Assembly: GCF_900240305.1 (NCBI RefSeq) | Contig: NZ_LT964854.1 | Span: forward strand, 2,542,001 to 2,606,000 | DNA length: 64,000 nt | Source of the DNA: Ottowia massiliensis | GTDB lineage: Bacteria > Pseudomonadota > Gammaproteobacteria > Burkholderiales > Burkholderiaceae_C | Direction of reading: 5' to 3' | Shown: piece by piece, positions 26,971-35,080 of the stretch | How positions within the stretch are numbered: position 1 is the stretch's first letter | Layout of the letters: each line of letters opens with the position of its first letter | Translations under genes and position numbers: made by a program | The notes under the pieces: model-generated | Told to the model about the DNA's origin: nothing | Database searches by the model: none | Seen by the model: only the letters and a program-made list of their open reading frames with translations

Positions 26971-27820
26971 ATTGTGCCTTTACTACGGCTTCAAAACCGA
27001 TCGGCGCGTGCCCTAACAATCGCGGCAGGTCGTCTGAAACGGCAGCGAGTTCGCCTTTGGCGATGGCGGTGTAGGTGGAAACCCACGCCTCGATCTGCCA
27101 ATCGGGCGTGTCGGGATAGGCGGCTTTGCGGCTGGCAAAGGCTTCTTCCACGGTTTCGTTGTGGTAGCGGTATGGCGTTCCGGTGATGGCGGTCAGGGTT
27201 TGGGCGATATCGGCAAAGCTGAGCGATTCGCTGCCTGTGAGCGTGTAAGTGCGGTTGTCGTGCGCGCGGTTTTGCGCGGCGATGCCGGCAATCACGCTGG
27301 CGACTGCTTCCGCCACGTCTTTTTGCGACACGCACGCCACGCGACCATTCCCGGCCGGGCCTGCAATCAAATGCGCGTTATCGGCAAGATTTGCCATCAT
27401 CTCGCTGTAAAAATTGTCGCGCAGAAAGGTGTAGCGCATATTCGTTTGCCTGATCGCATTTTCGGTAACTGCATGGGTACGCGCCAGCGTGAAGGTGCTG
27501 TCCAACGCCGCCTGTGCAAAAGAGAGATAGACCATGTGTTGCACGCCCGCTTCCAAAGCAGCCTGCACCAAAGTCAAATGCTCCTGCTCGCGCGTCGGGC
27601 TTTCGGCGGCGGACACCATAAAAAGTACGTCCACGCCGCTTAATGCCTGCTTGGCAAGCTTGAAATCGCCATAGGCAAACTGCCGCGCTTCGGTATTCGG
27701 CAAATCGGGGGCTTTGGCGGGATTGCGCAGCGGCAGAATCAGCGGCAGGCCGCGTGCGTTCAAATGGCGGGCGACCATGCCGCCGATGTTGCCGCTGGCG
27801 CCTGTAATAGCAATATCCAT
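26960..27820 (-). CDS. NmrA-like NAD(P)H-binding oxidoreductase (SDR fold)
   Basis: This is 286 residues from MDIAITGASGNIGG; the frame opens at 27838, but AAGGA sits seven bases before 27820. The Rossmann motif TGASGNIGG, the segment GVDVLFMVSAAESPTREQEH and no YxxxK dyad place it with the NmrA/azoreductase-like atypical SDRs (quinone or NAD(P)H sensors and reductases). A 12-base sequence equal to a Neisseria-type DNA uptake sequence lies in its coding region at 27027-27038. It overlaps the ABC ATPase gene, so the two are probably co-translated. Confidence 0.85.
   Translation of the reverse strand: MDIAITGASGNIGGMVARHLNARGLPLILPLRNPAKAPDLPNTEARQFAYGDFKLAKQALSGVDVLFMVSAAESPTREQEHLTLVQAALEAGVQHMVYLSFAQAALDSTFTLARTHAVTENAIRQTNMRYTFLRDNFYSEMMANLADNAHLIAGPAGNGRVACVSQKDVAEAVASVIAGIAAQNRAHDNRTYTLTGSESLSFADIAQTLTAITGTPYRYHNETVEEAFASRKAAYPDTPDWQIEAWVSTYTAIAKGELAAVSDDLPRLLGHAPIGFEAVVKAQYAR
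27027..27038 (+). other. DNA uptake sequence (DUS), AGGTCGTCTGAA form
   Basis: AGGTCGTCTGAA is identical to a DUS dialect known from Neisseria species. It lies inside the oxidoreductase coding sequence. It is one of several DUS forms in 25.5-30.7 kb. Confidence 0.7.
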
Positions 27821-27907
27821 CTTGTTTTCCTTGTGCATTCCAATAGAGATATCAATCTTCTGTTTGCACGACTTCTCTCAAGCCATGTGCTGATTGCCTT
27901 TGAGGTT

Positions 27908-28888
27908 TCAAGCAGCCTTTTCAGGCAGTCCGCCCCGTCCGTTCATCACCACCACTTTCCCAAATCCGTCCGCGCTTTGCAAGAAACGGTGGGCTTCGGG
28001 AACCTGTTCCAATGCAAACACGCGTTCAATCAAAATTTTCACATTGAATCGCCGGATATAATCAAACATCGCATCCAGCTTGGCTTGCGATACATGGCCA
28101 GAATAAAAGGCGGTGAGATAGCTGTTGTTTTTGAGTTCGATAATCGGATCAAAATCATTTACGTACCACAAATTACCGAGTTGCCCCGTATTGCAGACGA
28201 TGCCATGCTCGTTGATGTGGGAGAAGGAATCGCGCAGGGTTGCCGGCCCTACCAATTCCAGAATCTTGTCGTAGCTTTGGTCAGTTTTCAGTTTGCCGCC
28301 CGCTTCGGTAATCACTTCGTCAAATCCGACCGCCTGCAAACGGGCCGCTTTGGCAGGATTACGCGTTGAACCATTCAGCACAATGTGCGGAAACTGCGCT
28401 TTAAGCAACTGGGCAAACGCCACGCCCACGCCGCTGCCTGCGCCGCGCACCAGAACGCGTTCTTGCGGCGCGATGCATAGCTGCTGCAATGAACCGAATG
28501 CAGTGTAATAAGTCTCGGGAATCGCAGCAAGGGTCGTCCAATCCAGATCGGTATGAACGGGGTAGATTTGCTCGTTGGGCAGCAACACATATTCGGCGTA
28601 GCTGCCGTCAAAGGCACGCCCCATTTCGCCCATAATGGAGACGACCTTTTGTCCGACCGCCAGCGCGGGCGTGGAACTTTGCGCCACTTCGCCTACACAT
28701 TCAATGCCCAAGATGCGCGGAAATTGGACAGACGGCGATTTGCCTTCGCGTGTGAAAATCTCGGAATGGTTGATGCCGAAGCCTTTGATTTTTACCAGTG
28801 ACCAACCCTCTTTGATATCAGGTGTTGGCACGTCTTGATAAATCAGTTGTTCCGGGCCGCCGGCTTGGTAGATTTTTACGGCTTTCAT
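27908..28888 (-). CDS. Zinc-independent medium-chain alcohol dehydrogenase/quinone oxidoreductase
   Basis: This is a 326-residue MDR-superfamily enzyme. The GroES-like N-terminus MKAVKIYQAGGPEQLIYQDV continues with GFGINHSEIFTREGKSPSV, without the catalytic zinc Cys/His set. The NADP-binding domain has VLVRGAGSGVGVAFAQLLKA. Members reduce quinones or enones with NADPH. It lies between the permease fusion and the NmrA-like gene on the same strand. Its last codons contain a DUS-like AAGCAGCCT/CAGGC sequence near 27910-27928. Confidence 0.88.
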   Translation of the reverse strand: MKAVKIYQAGGPEQLIYQDVPTPDIKEGWSLVKIKGFGINHSEIFTREGKSPSVQFPRILGIECVGEVAQSSTPALAVGQKVVSIMGEMGRAFDGSYAEYVLLPNEQIYPVHTDLDWTTLAAIPETYYTAFGSLQQLCIAPQERVLVRGAGSGVGVAFAQLLKAQFPHIVLNGSTRNPAKAARLQAVGFDEVITEAGGKLKTDQSYDKILELVGPATLRDSFSHINEHGIVCNTGQLGNLWYVNDFDPIIELKNNSYLTAFYSGHVSQAKLDAMFDYIRRFNVKILIERVFALEQVPEAHRFLQSADGFGKVVVMNGRGGLPEKAA

Positions 28889-28927
28889 AACGTTTTCCTA
28901 AGAAGTTGTTTTTATTTAGAGAGAGTT

Positions 28928-28959
28928 TGCAGGCTGCTTCTGATGCTTTCAGGTAGCCT
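28928..28959. repeat. Paired DNA uptake sequences of two dialects, inverted
   Basis: TGCAGGCTGCTT (28928-28939) is the complement of the AAGCAGCCTGCA dialect. TTCAGGTAGCCT (28948-28959) is the complement of AGGCTACCTGAA. GCAGGCT and AGCCTGC can pair, so the unit may act as a terminator after the permease fusion, as inverted DUS do in Neisseriaceae. Confidence 0.7.
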
Positions 28960-28969
28960 GCTGCCAATT

Positions 28970-30484
28970 TCACTTTCCTAACAACCCATTTTTCTCCAAA
29001 TAATCCTGCGCTACATGCTCCGCGCTTTCGCCTTGCACTTTCACGCGGTAGTTCATTTCGCTCATTTCAGCTTCGCTGATTTTGCCTGCCAAGCGGTTCA
29101 GCGCGGCCACAATTTGCGGATTTTTTGCGGCAAATTCGGCTTTCATCAGCGGCGCGCCTTGATAGGCGGGAAACAGGGAAATATCGTCTTTCAGCAGGCG
29201 CAACTGGTATTGCTTCAATTCGGCGTCGGTGGAAAAGGCTTCTACCAGGTCGATTTTGTCGTTCAGCAGGGCGGTGTAACGCAGGGCGGGTTCGAGGCGG
29301 ACGATGTTTTTCAGCGTGATGCCGGCAGCCTGCATGCCTTTGTATCCGTCCGCCCGGTCGGCAAATTCCAGCGAAAAGCCTGCCCGAATATCGGATGCAG
29401 CCCGCTTTAAATCGCTGATTGTATTGAGCTGGTGCGCCGCGCCGTAGCTCTCTTTCACCGCCAGCGCGTAGGTGTTCTGATAAGACATCGGCGGCAGAAA
29501 TTCCAACTGATATTGTTCCGCCAATAATTGTTTACCCTGTCGATAGGTTTCATCGGGCGATAAATGGCGGTTCTTCTGTTCAATTGGCACTTGCACCAAG
29601 GCTTCCAGCACCGTGCCTGTGAATTCGGGGTAAATGTCGATTTCACCGCTGTTGAGCGCGCTGAACAGGAAACTGGTTTTGCCGAAATTGGGCTTGAGCG
29701 TCACCTTTGTCTTCGGGTTTTCCCGCTCAATCAATAATTTATACATATTGATGAGAATTTCAGGCTCGCTGCCCATTTTGCCGGCAATCACCACGTTTTG
29801 CACGGTGGGCGCAAATGAAATTTGCGTGAAACTGAATGCACCGAAGCCCGCCGCCAGTGCAAGGGCCAGCGGCAATTTGCGCCGCGATTTCTGCAAAAGG
29901 CCAATGATGCCGCTCACGCCGACGGCCAGCAGCGCGGCGAGCAATGCGCCTGTAAACGTCATGGCCATGTTATTGCGGTCGATGCCAAGCAAAATCAGGT
30001 TGCCCAAGCCGCCTGCGCCGATCAAGGCCCCCAGCGTCGCCGTGCCGATTATCAGCACCGCCGCCGTGCGGATGCCCGAAATCATCGCAGGCAGCGCCAT
30101 GGGCAATTCAATTCGCCACAGCGACTGCCAACGCGACAGGCCGAACGCCGTGTAAGCGTCTTGAATGGATTGATCAATTTGGGTCAGCCCCAGATAGGTG
30201 TTTTGAAAGATCGGCAGCAGCGCGTACAGCGTCAGCGCAATCAGCACGGGCGGCGAGCCAATGCCGACAAACGGAATGAGCAAACCCAGCAGCGCAAGCG
30301 ACGGAATGGTTTGCAGCACATTGGCGAGCTGCAATACCGCCTCTGCCGCCCGTTGCCTGCGCGCGAACACAATCGCCGCCGGAACGGCCAGCAATACCGC
30401 CGCCAATAAGGCGAAACCGGAAAGCCACAAATGCGTGAGCAGCATTTGGGCGAGTTCGGAAAGGGAAAAAGGAAGGGATAACAT
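28970..30484 (-). CDS. Osmoprotectant ABC transporter permease fused to substrate-binding protein
   Basis: This is a 504-residue fusion. Residues about 1-210 form a ProW/OpuCB-type permease with six helices and the EAA-like loop (DAYTAFGLSRWQSLWRIELP, then GTATLGALIGAGGLGNLILL). After a hydrophobic hinge at about 215-235, an OpuAC-type binding domain follows: VVIAGKMGSEPEILINMYKL, NSGEIDIYPEFTGTVLEALV and RADGYKGMQAAGI. The hinge may tether the binding domain in the periplasm. Such fusions occur for glycine betaine, choline or carnitine uptake. Transcription runs toward the two oxidoreductases and the ATPase, so all four may be one operon. Confidence 0.9.
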   Translation of the reverse strand: MLSLPFSLSELAQMLLTHLWLSGFALLAAVLLAVPAAIVFARRQRAAEAVLQLANVLQTIPSLALLGLLIPFVGIGSPPVLIALTLYALLPIFQNTYLGLTQIDQSIQDAYTAFGLSRWQSLWRIELPMALPAMISGIRTAAVLIIGTATLGALIGAGGLGNLILLGIDRNNMAMTFTGALLAALLAVGVSGIIGLLQKSRRKLPLALALAAGFGAFSFTQISFAPTVQNVVIAGKMGSEPEILINMYKLLIERENPKTKVTLKPNFGKTSFLFSALNSGEIDIYPEFTGTVLEALVQVPIEQKNRHLSPDETYRQGKQLLAEQYQLEFLPPMSYQNTYALAVKESYGAAHQLNTISDLKRAASDIRAGFSLEFADRADGYKGMQAAGITLKNIVRLEPALRYTALLNDKIDLVEAFSTDAELKQYQLRLLKDDISLFPAYQGAPLMKAEFAAKNPQIVAALNRLAGKISEAEMSEMNYRVKVQGESAEHVAQDYLEKNGLLGK

Positions 30485-30615
30485 GGTTTGCCTGCGGCCG
30501 CCTGAAATCCTGCCGCTTGTGATGAATCTGGAATCAATATCCGAATGGCATTTGTTTCAAGGATTGCGGCGGGAGAAGCTGCCTGCAAGCAAGGTTTCAA
30601 CGAATTTGAATTTTG

Positions 30616-30657
30616 AAAGGCAGCCTGAACTTTGGAAAAATGGGGCAGGCTGCCTTT
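30616..30657. terminator. Inverted DUS pair forming a terminator-like hairpin
   Basis: AAAGGCAGCCTG (30616-30627) and CAGGCTGCCTTT (30646-30657) are perfect 12-bp complements with an 18-base spacer. AGGCAGCCTGAA at 30618-30629 equals a Kingella-type DUS. It lies downstream of the acetyltransferase remnant and upstream of the permease gene. Confidence 0.75.
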
Positions 30658-30813
30658 GTCTCCGTCAGGCCAGGCCCTTTGCGCTCAAGATCTGAAACTG
30701 ACAAGCTCAAAGCGTGCCGTCTGCTTTTCATTTGACTGAATCCGGCACTTGCAGATGGTTTTGCAGGATCAAACCATCCGGATTGCGTATTGCGTTTCAT
30801 CGCTGAAATGCCG

Positions 30814-31085
30814 CTATTTTGTCCGCTGAGTCATGAACCCGTTTGATACGATTTTCATGCCGATTTTCAGATAATAATCCATTGCAGCCGGAGCCGAGAG
30901 AAGCAACAGCATGCCTTGTTCGCCTGCCGCCTGTTTGATTTCAGTGATCAGGCGTTTGTCAATGACATCTCGCGAATGCGGTCGGCATCATGAACGGGGC
31001 GCTTGATGCCGGAGCTTGGGTAAATGGCGATGATGCCGTCCATATCAGGGCGGCGGCGGTTATAGATCATCGTTTGGGCCGCGCC
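30814..31085 (-). pseudogene. Probable GNAT-type acetyltransferase C-terminal remnant, frameshifted
   Basis: On the minus strand one frame reads NHPGAAQTMIYNRRRPDMDG and IIAIYPSSGIKRPVHDADRI. Another frame then reads KRLITEIKQAAGEQGMLLLL and APAAMDYYLKIGMKIVSNGF, stopping at 30814-30816. The order and spacing look like the C-terminal half of a GNAT acetyltransferase broken by a frameshift near 30960. Identification is by general resemblance only. The rest of 30485-31134 holds the inverted DUS and no other gene. GC rises sharply at about 31090, the apparent right edge of the foreign segment. Confidence 0.5.
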
Positions 31086-31134
31086 CGGATGATTTGCAGG
31101 CCATTGTTGCGGCGAGGGCGCAGGCCGGCCGCTT

Positions 31135-31956
31135 TCAAAGCCGCTGCGCCAGCGCCAGCGCAGCCTCGCTTTGGTTCATGGTGTACAGGTGCAGGCTGGG
31201 CGCGCCGCCTTGCAGCAGGCGCTGGCAGAGGGCGGCCACCACGTCCAGCCCGAAGGCGCGGATGGAGGCCAGATCGTCGCCGTAGCCTTCCAGGCGCAGG
31301 CGCAGCCAGCGGGGCACTTCGGCGCCGCAGGCATCAGAAAAGCGCAGCAGCTGCGTGGCGTTGGTGATGGGCATGATGCCGGCGGCCACGGGCAGGGTGA
31401 TGCCGCGCGCGGCCAGCTCGTCCACGAAGCGGAAGTAGGCGTCGGCGTTGAAGAAGTATTGCGTGATGGCCGAATCGGCTCCGGCAGCCGCTTTGGCGGC
31501 GAAGGCGTCCATGTCGGCGCGGGGCGAGCGCGCCTGGGGGTGCATTTCGGGGTAGGCGGCCACTTCGATGTGAAAGTGGCTGCCGGTTTCGGCGCGGATG
31601 AAGGCGACCAGATCGCTGGCGTACTGAAAGTGGCCGCCCAGCCCGTAGCCGCTGGGCAGATCGCCGCGCAGGGCGACGATGCGCTTGACGCCTGCCGCGC
31701 GGTAGTCGGCCAGCAGGCGGCGGATGGATTCGCGCGTTTGCCCTATGCACGACAGGTGCGGCGCGGCGGGCATGCCTTCGGCCAGGATTTCGCGCACCGC
31801 CGCCAGCGTGCCGTCTTGCGTGGAGCCGCCCGCGCCGAAGGTGACGGAGCAGAACCCGGGTTGCAGCGCATACAGGCGCGCGCGCGTGGCGCGCAGCTTT
31901 TCAGCGCCTTCGGGGGTTTTGGGCGGGAAAAATTCAAGGCTCAGGGCGTGTTTCAT
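31135..31956 (-). CDS. metF: Methylenetetrahydrofolate reductase
   Basis: This is 273 residues from MKHALSLEFFPPKTPEGAEK; the frame is open upstream, but this is the conserved start. It has the MetF markers FFPPKTPEG, SVTFGAGGST, RGDLPSGY and ADSAITQYFFNADAYFRFVD. The enzyme reduces 5,10-methylene-THF to 5-methyl-THF with FADH2, for methionine synthesis. It is the last gene of a minus-strand block that begins with ahcY, so the methyl cycle genes are clustered. Confidence 0.96.
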   Translation of the reverse strand: MKHALSLEFFPPKTPEGAEKLRATRARLYALQPGFCSVTFGAGGSTQDGTLAAVREILAEGMPAAPHLSCIGQTRESIRRLLADYRAAGVKRIVALRGDLPSGYGLGGHFQYASDLVAFIRAETGSHFHIEVAAYPEMHPQARSPRADMDAFAAKAAAGADSAITQYFFNADAYFRFVDELAARGITLPVAAGIMPITNATQLLRFSDACGAEVPRWLRLRLEGYGDDLASIRAFGLDVVAALCQRLLQGGAPSLHLYTMNQSEAALALAQRL

Positions 31957-31997
31957 GGCGTGCTGCGTTCGTCGTTCGTAAAAGGGTTCGTGAAAAG

Positions 31998-32822
31998 TCA
32001 AAGACCGGAAGGCGCGCGGCGGGTGGCGTGAAGGAAGAACTCGCGGTTGCCGTCGCCGCCCGCAATGGGGCTGGGCAGCCAGCGCTGCACGCCCAGGCCG
32101 CATGCCGCGCAAGCCTGGCGCAGGCGCTGCTCGACCAGGGCATACAGGCGATCGTCGCGCACGATGCCGCCTTTGCCGATGTGCTGCGGCTGCAACTCAA
32201 ACTGCGGCTTGGCCAGCATGAGCGCGTGGCCGCCGGGGCGCACCAGCGCCGCCAGCGCGGGCAGCACCAGCGTGAGGGAGATGAAAGAAAGATCGCCCGT
32301 CACCAGATCAAAAAGAGGAGCGGATTCAAGGGGGTCTAAATCGCCATCCACGCAATTTCCACTAAGACATGATGCTCTGAAAACAGTAGCATTCAGATGC
32401 CTGGCATTCACCCGCTCGATGCAGCGCACGCGCGCATCTTGCGCCAGGCGCGGGTGCAGCTGGCCGTGGCCCACGTCCACGCCCGTGACGTGCGCCGCGC
32501 CGTGCTGGAGCAGGCAGTCGGTAAAGCCGCCCGTGGACTGGCCCACGTCCAGGCAGCGCCAGCCTGCCACGTTCAGCCCCGTGGCGGCCAGCGCGCCTTG
32601 CAGCTTCAGGCCCCCGCGCGAGACATAGCGGCGCTCGGCGTCATCTTGCAATTCGATTTGCGCCTGCTGCGGCAAGGCCTCGCCGCTCTTGCGCACGGGT
32701 TGCCACGCGCCGCCTGCCACGCGCCAGCGCGCGCCCGCCGCAATCAGCCGCTGCGCCTGGCTGCGCGTGGCCGCCAGCTGGCGCGCCACCAGCAGTTGAT
32801 CGGCCCGCATCGTGGCGCTCAT
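31998..32822 (-). CDS. tlyA: TlyA-family rRNA methyltransferase carrying an in-frame repeat insertion
   Basis: This is a 274-residue protein. The S4 RNA-binding domain spans 1-60 (ADQLLVARQLAATRSQAQRL). The FtsJ-like methyltransferase domain has DVGQSTGGFTDCLL at about 92-105, GDLSFISL at about 176, KPQFEL, and IAGGDGNREFF at the end. The start overlaps the upstream stop as ATGA. Residues about 144-171 (between NARHL and FDLV) are encoded by a copy of the dispersed repeat, with no stop in this frame. Related proteins have only a short linker here. The insert lies on the surface loop before motif IV, so activity may survive. Family members 2'-O-methylate rRNA cytidines. Confidence 0.88.
   Translation of the reverse strand: MSATMRADQLLVARQLAATRSQAQRLIAAGARWRVAGGAWQPVRKSGEALPQQAQIELQDDAERRYVSRGGLKLQGALAATGLNVAGWRCLDVGQSTGGFTDCLLQHGAAHVTGVDVGHGQLHPRLAQDARVRCIERVNARHLNATVFRASCLSGNCVDGDLDPLESAPLFDLVTGDLSFISLTLVLPALAALVRPGGHALMLAKPQFELQPQHIGKGGIVRDDRLYALVEQRLRQACAACGLGVQRWLPSPIAGGDGNREFFLHATRRAPSGL
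32307..32386 (-). repeat. Dispersed repeat, copy H, inside tlyA
   Basis: Read on the minus strand it has AGAGCATCATGTCTTAGTGG, CCCCCTTGAATCCGCTCC and CTTTTTGAT in the family order. Its TCTTAG replaces the common TCCTAG. It encodes residues about 146-172 of the methyltransferase without interrupting it. Confidence 0.85.
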
Positions 32823-33625
32823 GGGCCGGGCGCAGGCTCGGGGGCCGCCGCAGGGGGTATGGGGGCGGGCGCGCCATCGAGCGCCTGCAACAAACCCAGC
32901 TCGTTGAAGCGCGCCGTCACGCGCACGCCTTCCTTGCGGGCTGTTATTTCGCTGCCGCCCGCCACGCTGTCTTCCGTCAAATCAAAACCCTTGGCTTTCA
33001 AATAGCATCGCAAGGCCCTGCGGTAATTCAATTCAAAATTGGAAAACAACTGCTCCAGCGTGGTGGAAATGGTTGCCAATTCAGAAATGTCGGCATTGAT
33101 GGCGGCATTTTTCGCCGCCACTTCAGGCGAATAAACCGTGCAAACCAAAATACCCTCGCCATAATTGGCCAGATAATACGCATCCGCCTTGCACAAGGCG
33201 CTGGCCGTCATGCCGATGGCGTGCACCCAGCGCCGCTCCAGCGCGAAATCCGTTTCATCCAGCAGCAACGCCAATCCATGCGAGCGCCCGTATTCGCGCA
33301 TGGCCCGCGCGTCAGCCAGCGCTTCATCCGGCCAGCCTGCCTTCGCATTGGTCCAGGCCCAGCGCCAGGTGTCGTTTCTCAGCGAATAACTGCCTATGGC
33401 CTGAATGTGGCATGAAAAGCCGTTGTCAAACGTCAGCGACTGCGCGGCCACATCACCGCTCCAGCCCGCCTCGCCCACCAGCTCCTGCAAGCCGGCCTGC
33501 TTTTCCATGCCCAGCGCGCCAAACCGCGCCAGAAGCCGCCGCATCTGCTCATCCGCAGACAAAACCCGCGCCTGCTCCTGCGCCCTGCCCCGCCTGCCGC
33601 CAAACAGCCAGCCCAGAAAAGACAT
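32819..33625 (-). CDS. Conserved hypothetical protein (DUF6882-like)
   Basis: This is a 268-residue cytoplasmic protein. The centre has a WRWAWTNAKAGWPD segment after YSLRNDT and a long helical region (AAINADISELATISTTLEQL). The pattern resembles the uncharacterised DUF6882 family, but that is memory-based and weak. The last 20 residues are Pro/Ala-rich. The stop overlaps the tlyA start (ATGA) and the next gene upstream is 21 bp away, so it belongs to the ahcY-metF block. Confidence 0.6.
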   Translation of the reverse strand: MSFLGWLFGGRRGRAQEQARVLSADEQMRRLLARFGALGMEKQAGLQELVGEAGWSGDVAAQSLTFDNGFSCHIQAIGSYSLRNDTWRWAWTNAKAGWPDEALADARAMREYGRSHGLALLLDETDFALERRWVHAIGMTASALCKADAYYLANYGEGILVCTVYSPEVAAKNAAINADISELATISTTLEQLFSNFELNYRRALRCYLKAKGFDLTEDSVAGGSEITARKEGVRVTARFNELGLLQALDGAPAPIPPAAAPEPAPGP

Positions 33626-33646
33626 TTCCGCTCCTTGAAAATATTT

Positions 33647-34213
33647 TTAACCAGCCAGCCGGGGCTGGGCATTCAGAAAACGCACCAGATCGCCTGCTGT
33701 TTCGACTTTGCCCGCCCGGGGATTTTCACGGGTTTTATCAAGGCTGCGGCCAGCGCGCCAGGCCATGACGGGAAGACAGGCATTCTCCACATCCTCCTCA
33801 TCTATTTTCAGCGTCTGCCAAATAGCATCATCCCAGCGCACGGGAAAATCGGCCGCCTTCGCGAACCGGGCTGTCTGATGCGCAAGCTCCTCATAAACGG
33901 CGCGCACCACCCACGGGTCATTTTCGCGGCAACGGGCTTGACGGGCAAATTGGCAAATACCCTCGCCCGCGCGGCTGGCGGCCAATGCCCGCAAACGCTT
34001 GCTTTCGGCCTCTGCCAGGCACCATGTCAGCAATATCAGAATCGTCAAAAAGGCCCATGTTGCAACCGGTTGAATCCACAAATTCAGCAATAACATGCAT
34101 AGCATGAATGCCAGAAACAGCCCTCCCACGCAATATGCCCGCCAGTTTTTCTGCTTCCGGACATGCTGAAAATCCTCGCGTGGCGGCATGTGCCTTGAAA
34201 ACCGTTTTATCAT
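33647..34213 (-). CDS. Hypothetical two-helix membrane protein
   Basis: This is 188 residues. Two adjacent hydrophobic helices (about 28-45 and 50-68: VGGLFLAFMLCMLLLNLWI and TWAFLTILILLTWCLAEAE) are followed by a soluble C-terminal domain of about 110 residues rich in charged and aromatic residues. I recognise no family. It lies between the DNA alkylation repair gene and the DUF6882-like gene, all on the minus strand, and may be a pair with the latter. Confidence 0.55.
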   Translation of the reverse strand: MIKRFSRHMPPREDFQHVRKQKNWRAYCVGGLFLAFMLCMLLLNLWIQPVATWAFLTILILLTWCLAEAESKRLRALAASRAGEGICQFARQARCRENDPWVVRAVYEELAHQTARFAKAADFPVRWDDAIWQTLKIDEEDVENACLPVMAWRAGRSLDKTRENPRAGKVETAGDLVRFLNAQPRLAG

Positions 34214-34277
34214 CTTCTTCTCCCTGCTGATTCACCCCAATTCAAACCGTTGCCGAGGCATGTTTCCGGTGTCCGCC

Positions 34278-34931
34278 TCACAGATATTTGCTGGCTTCCC
34301 TGATGCTGAGAGGCGCCATTTTGCCATGGTGCTGCCTGATGAAGTTTTTCACCCATTCGGGATTGGTTTTTGAATAGTCCCGCAGCGCCCAGCCGATGGC
34401 CTTGTTGATGAAAAATTCCGTCTGGTCGAGATTATTGACCAATATCTGCTCCAGCAGGTGCTGATCGGTTTGATCCTTTCTGAGCAGCTGATGGTCGATG
34501 GCAAGGCGGCGCAGCCAGATATCTTCGTCGCGGCTCCATTGCAAGATGACGGGCCTGGTTTCAGGAAAGCCGGCAATGATGCCGCCCGCCAGCCGGTCAA
34601 GAAAATCAATCGTATCCCACCAGGATTTGGTTTGCGCCAGTTTCTTCAATTGGGGCAGGTCACCGGGGCGCAGAAGGTTTTTTCTGGTTTCCAGATAATC
34701 CAGCGCCGCATATTGCATTTCCCGGAAGGGATGCTCCCATGCCTGCCGGACAAAGCGCCAGTCAATATCAGCGCCGCCATGCTTTTTGAAAAATGCTTTT
34801 GCGGCCTTGCGCCTGGCGGGCGTTTTGACGCCCAGAAACTCAAAGCGGCCTCTCATGTAGGCTTTCATCGCACGGGCATCGTCGGCATTCGCCAGATTCT
34901 GCAATTCTTTCAAAAGCATCTGCGCTTCCAT
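34278..34931 (-). CDS. DNA alkylation repair protein (AlkD-like HEAT-type glycosylase)
   Basis: This is 217 residues from MEAQMLLKELQNLA, preceded by GGGAGC; the frame also opens at 34976. It shows the AlkD-family order YMRGRFEFLGVKTPARRKAA, then AQTKSWWDTIDFLDRLAGG with the conserved Trp-Asp pair, IWLRRLAIDHQL and FINKAIGWALRDYSKTNPEW. Family members excise N3- and N7-alkylated purines by capturing the lesion without base flipping. The gene lies downstream of ahcY in the same direction. Confidence 0.92.
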   Translation of the reverse strand: MEAQMLLKELQNLANADDARAMKAYMRGRFEFLGVKTPARRKAAKAFFKKHGGADIDWRFVRQAWEHPFREMQYAALDYLETRKNLLRPGDLPQLKKLAQTKSWWDTIDFLDRLAGGIIAGFPETRPVILQWSRDEDIWLRRLAIDHQLLRKDQTDQHLLEQILVNNLDQTEFFINKAIGWALRDYSKTNPEWVKNFIRQHHGKMAPLSIREASKYL

Positions 34932-35023
34932 GTTTGCCGCTCCCATCGCTGGCGCAGTGCAAATGCGCTGCTGCATTGAGCAGCCCCATCACGGCTTGCG
35001 CATTTGCATGAGGCCGGTTTTTC

Positions 35024-35068
35024 AAAAACGGCTGCCGCGCCGCACAGCCCAAACGTCCAGCGCGGCAG
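35024..35068 (-). terminator. Rho-independent terminator after ahcY
   Basis: On the minus strand CTGCCGCGC and GCGCGGCAG pair around a 19-base loop, followed by CCGTTTTTG, about 15 bp past the ahcY stop. It separates ahcY from the alkylation repair gene. Confidence 0.7.
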
Positions 35069-35080
35069 TCTTTCACGCCC

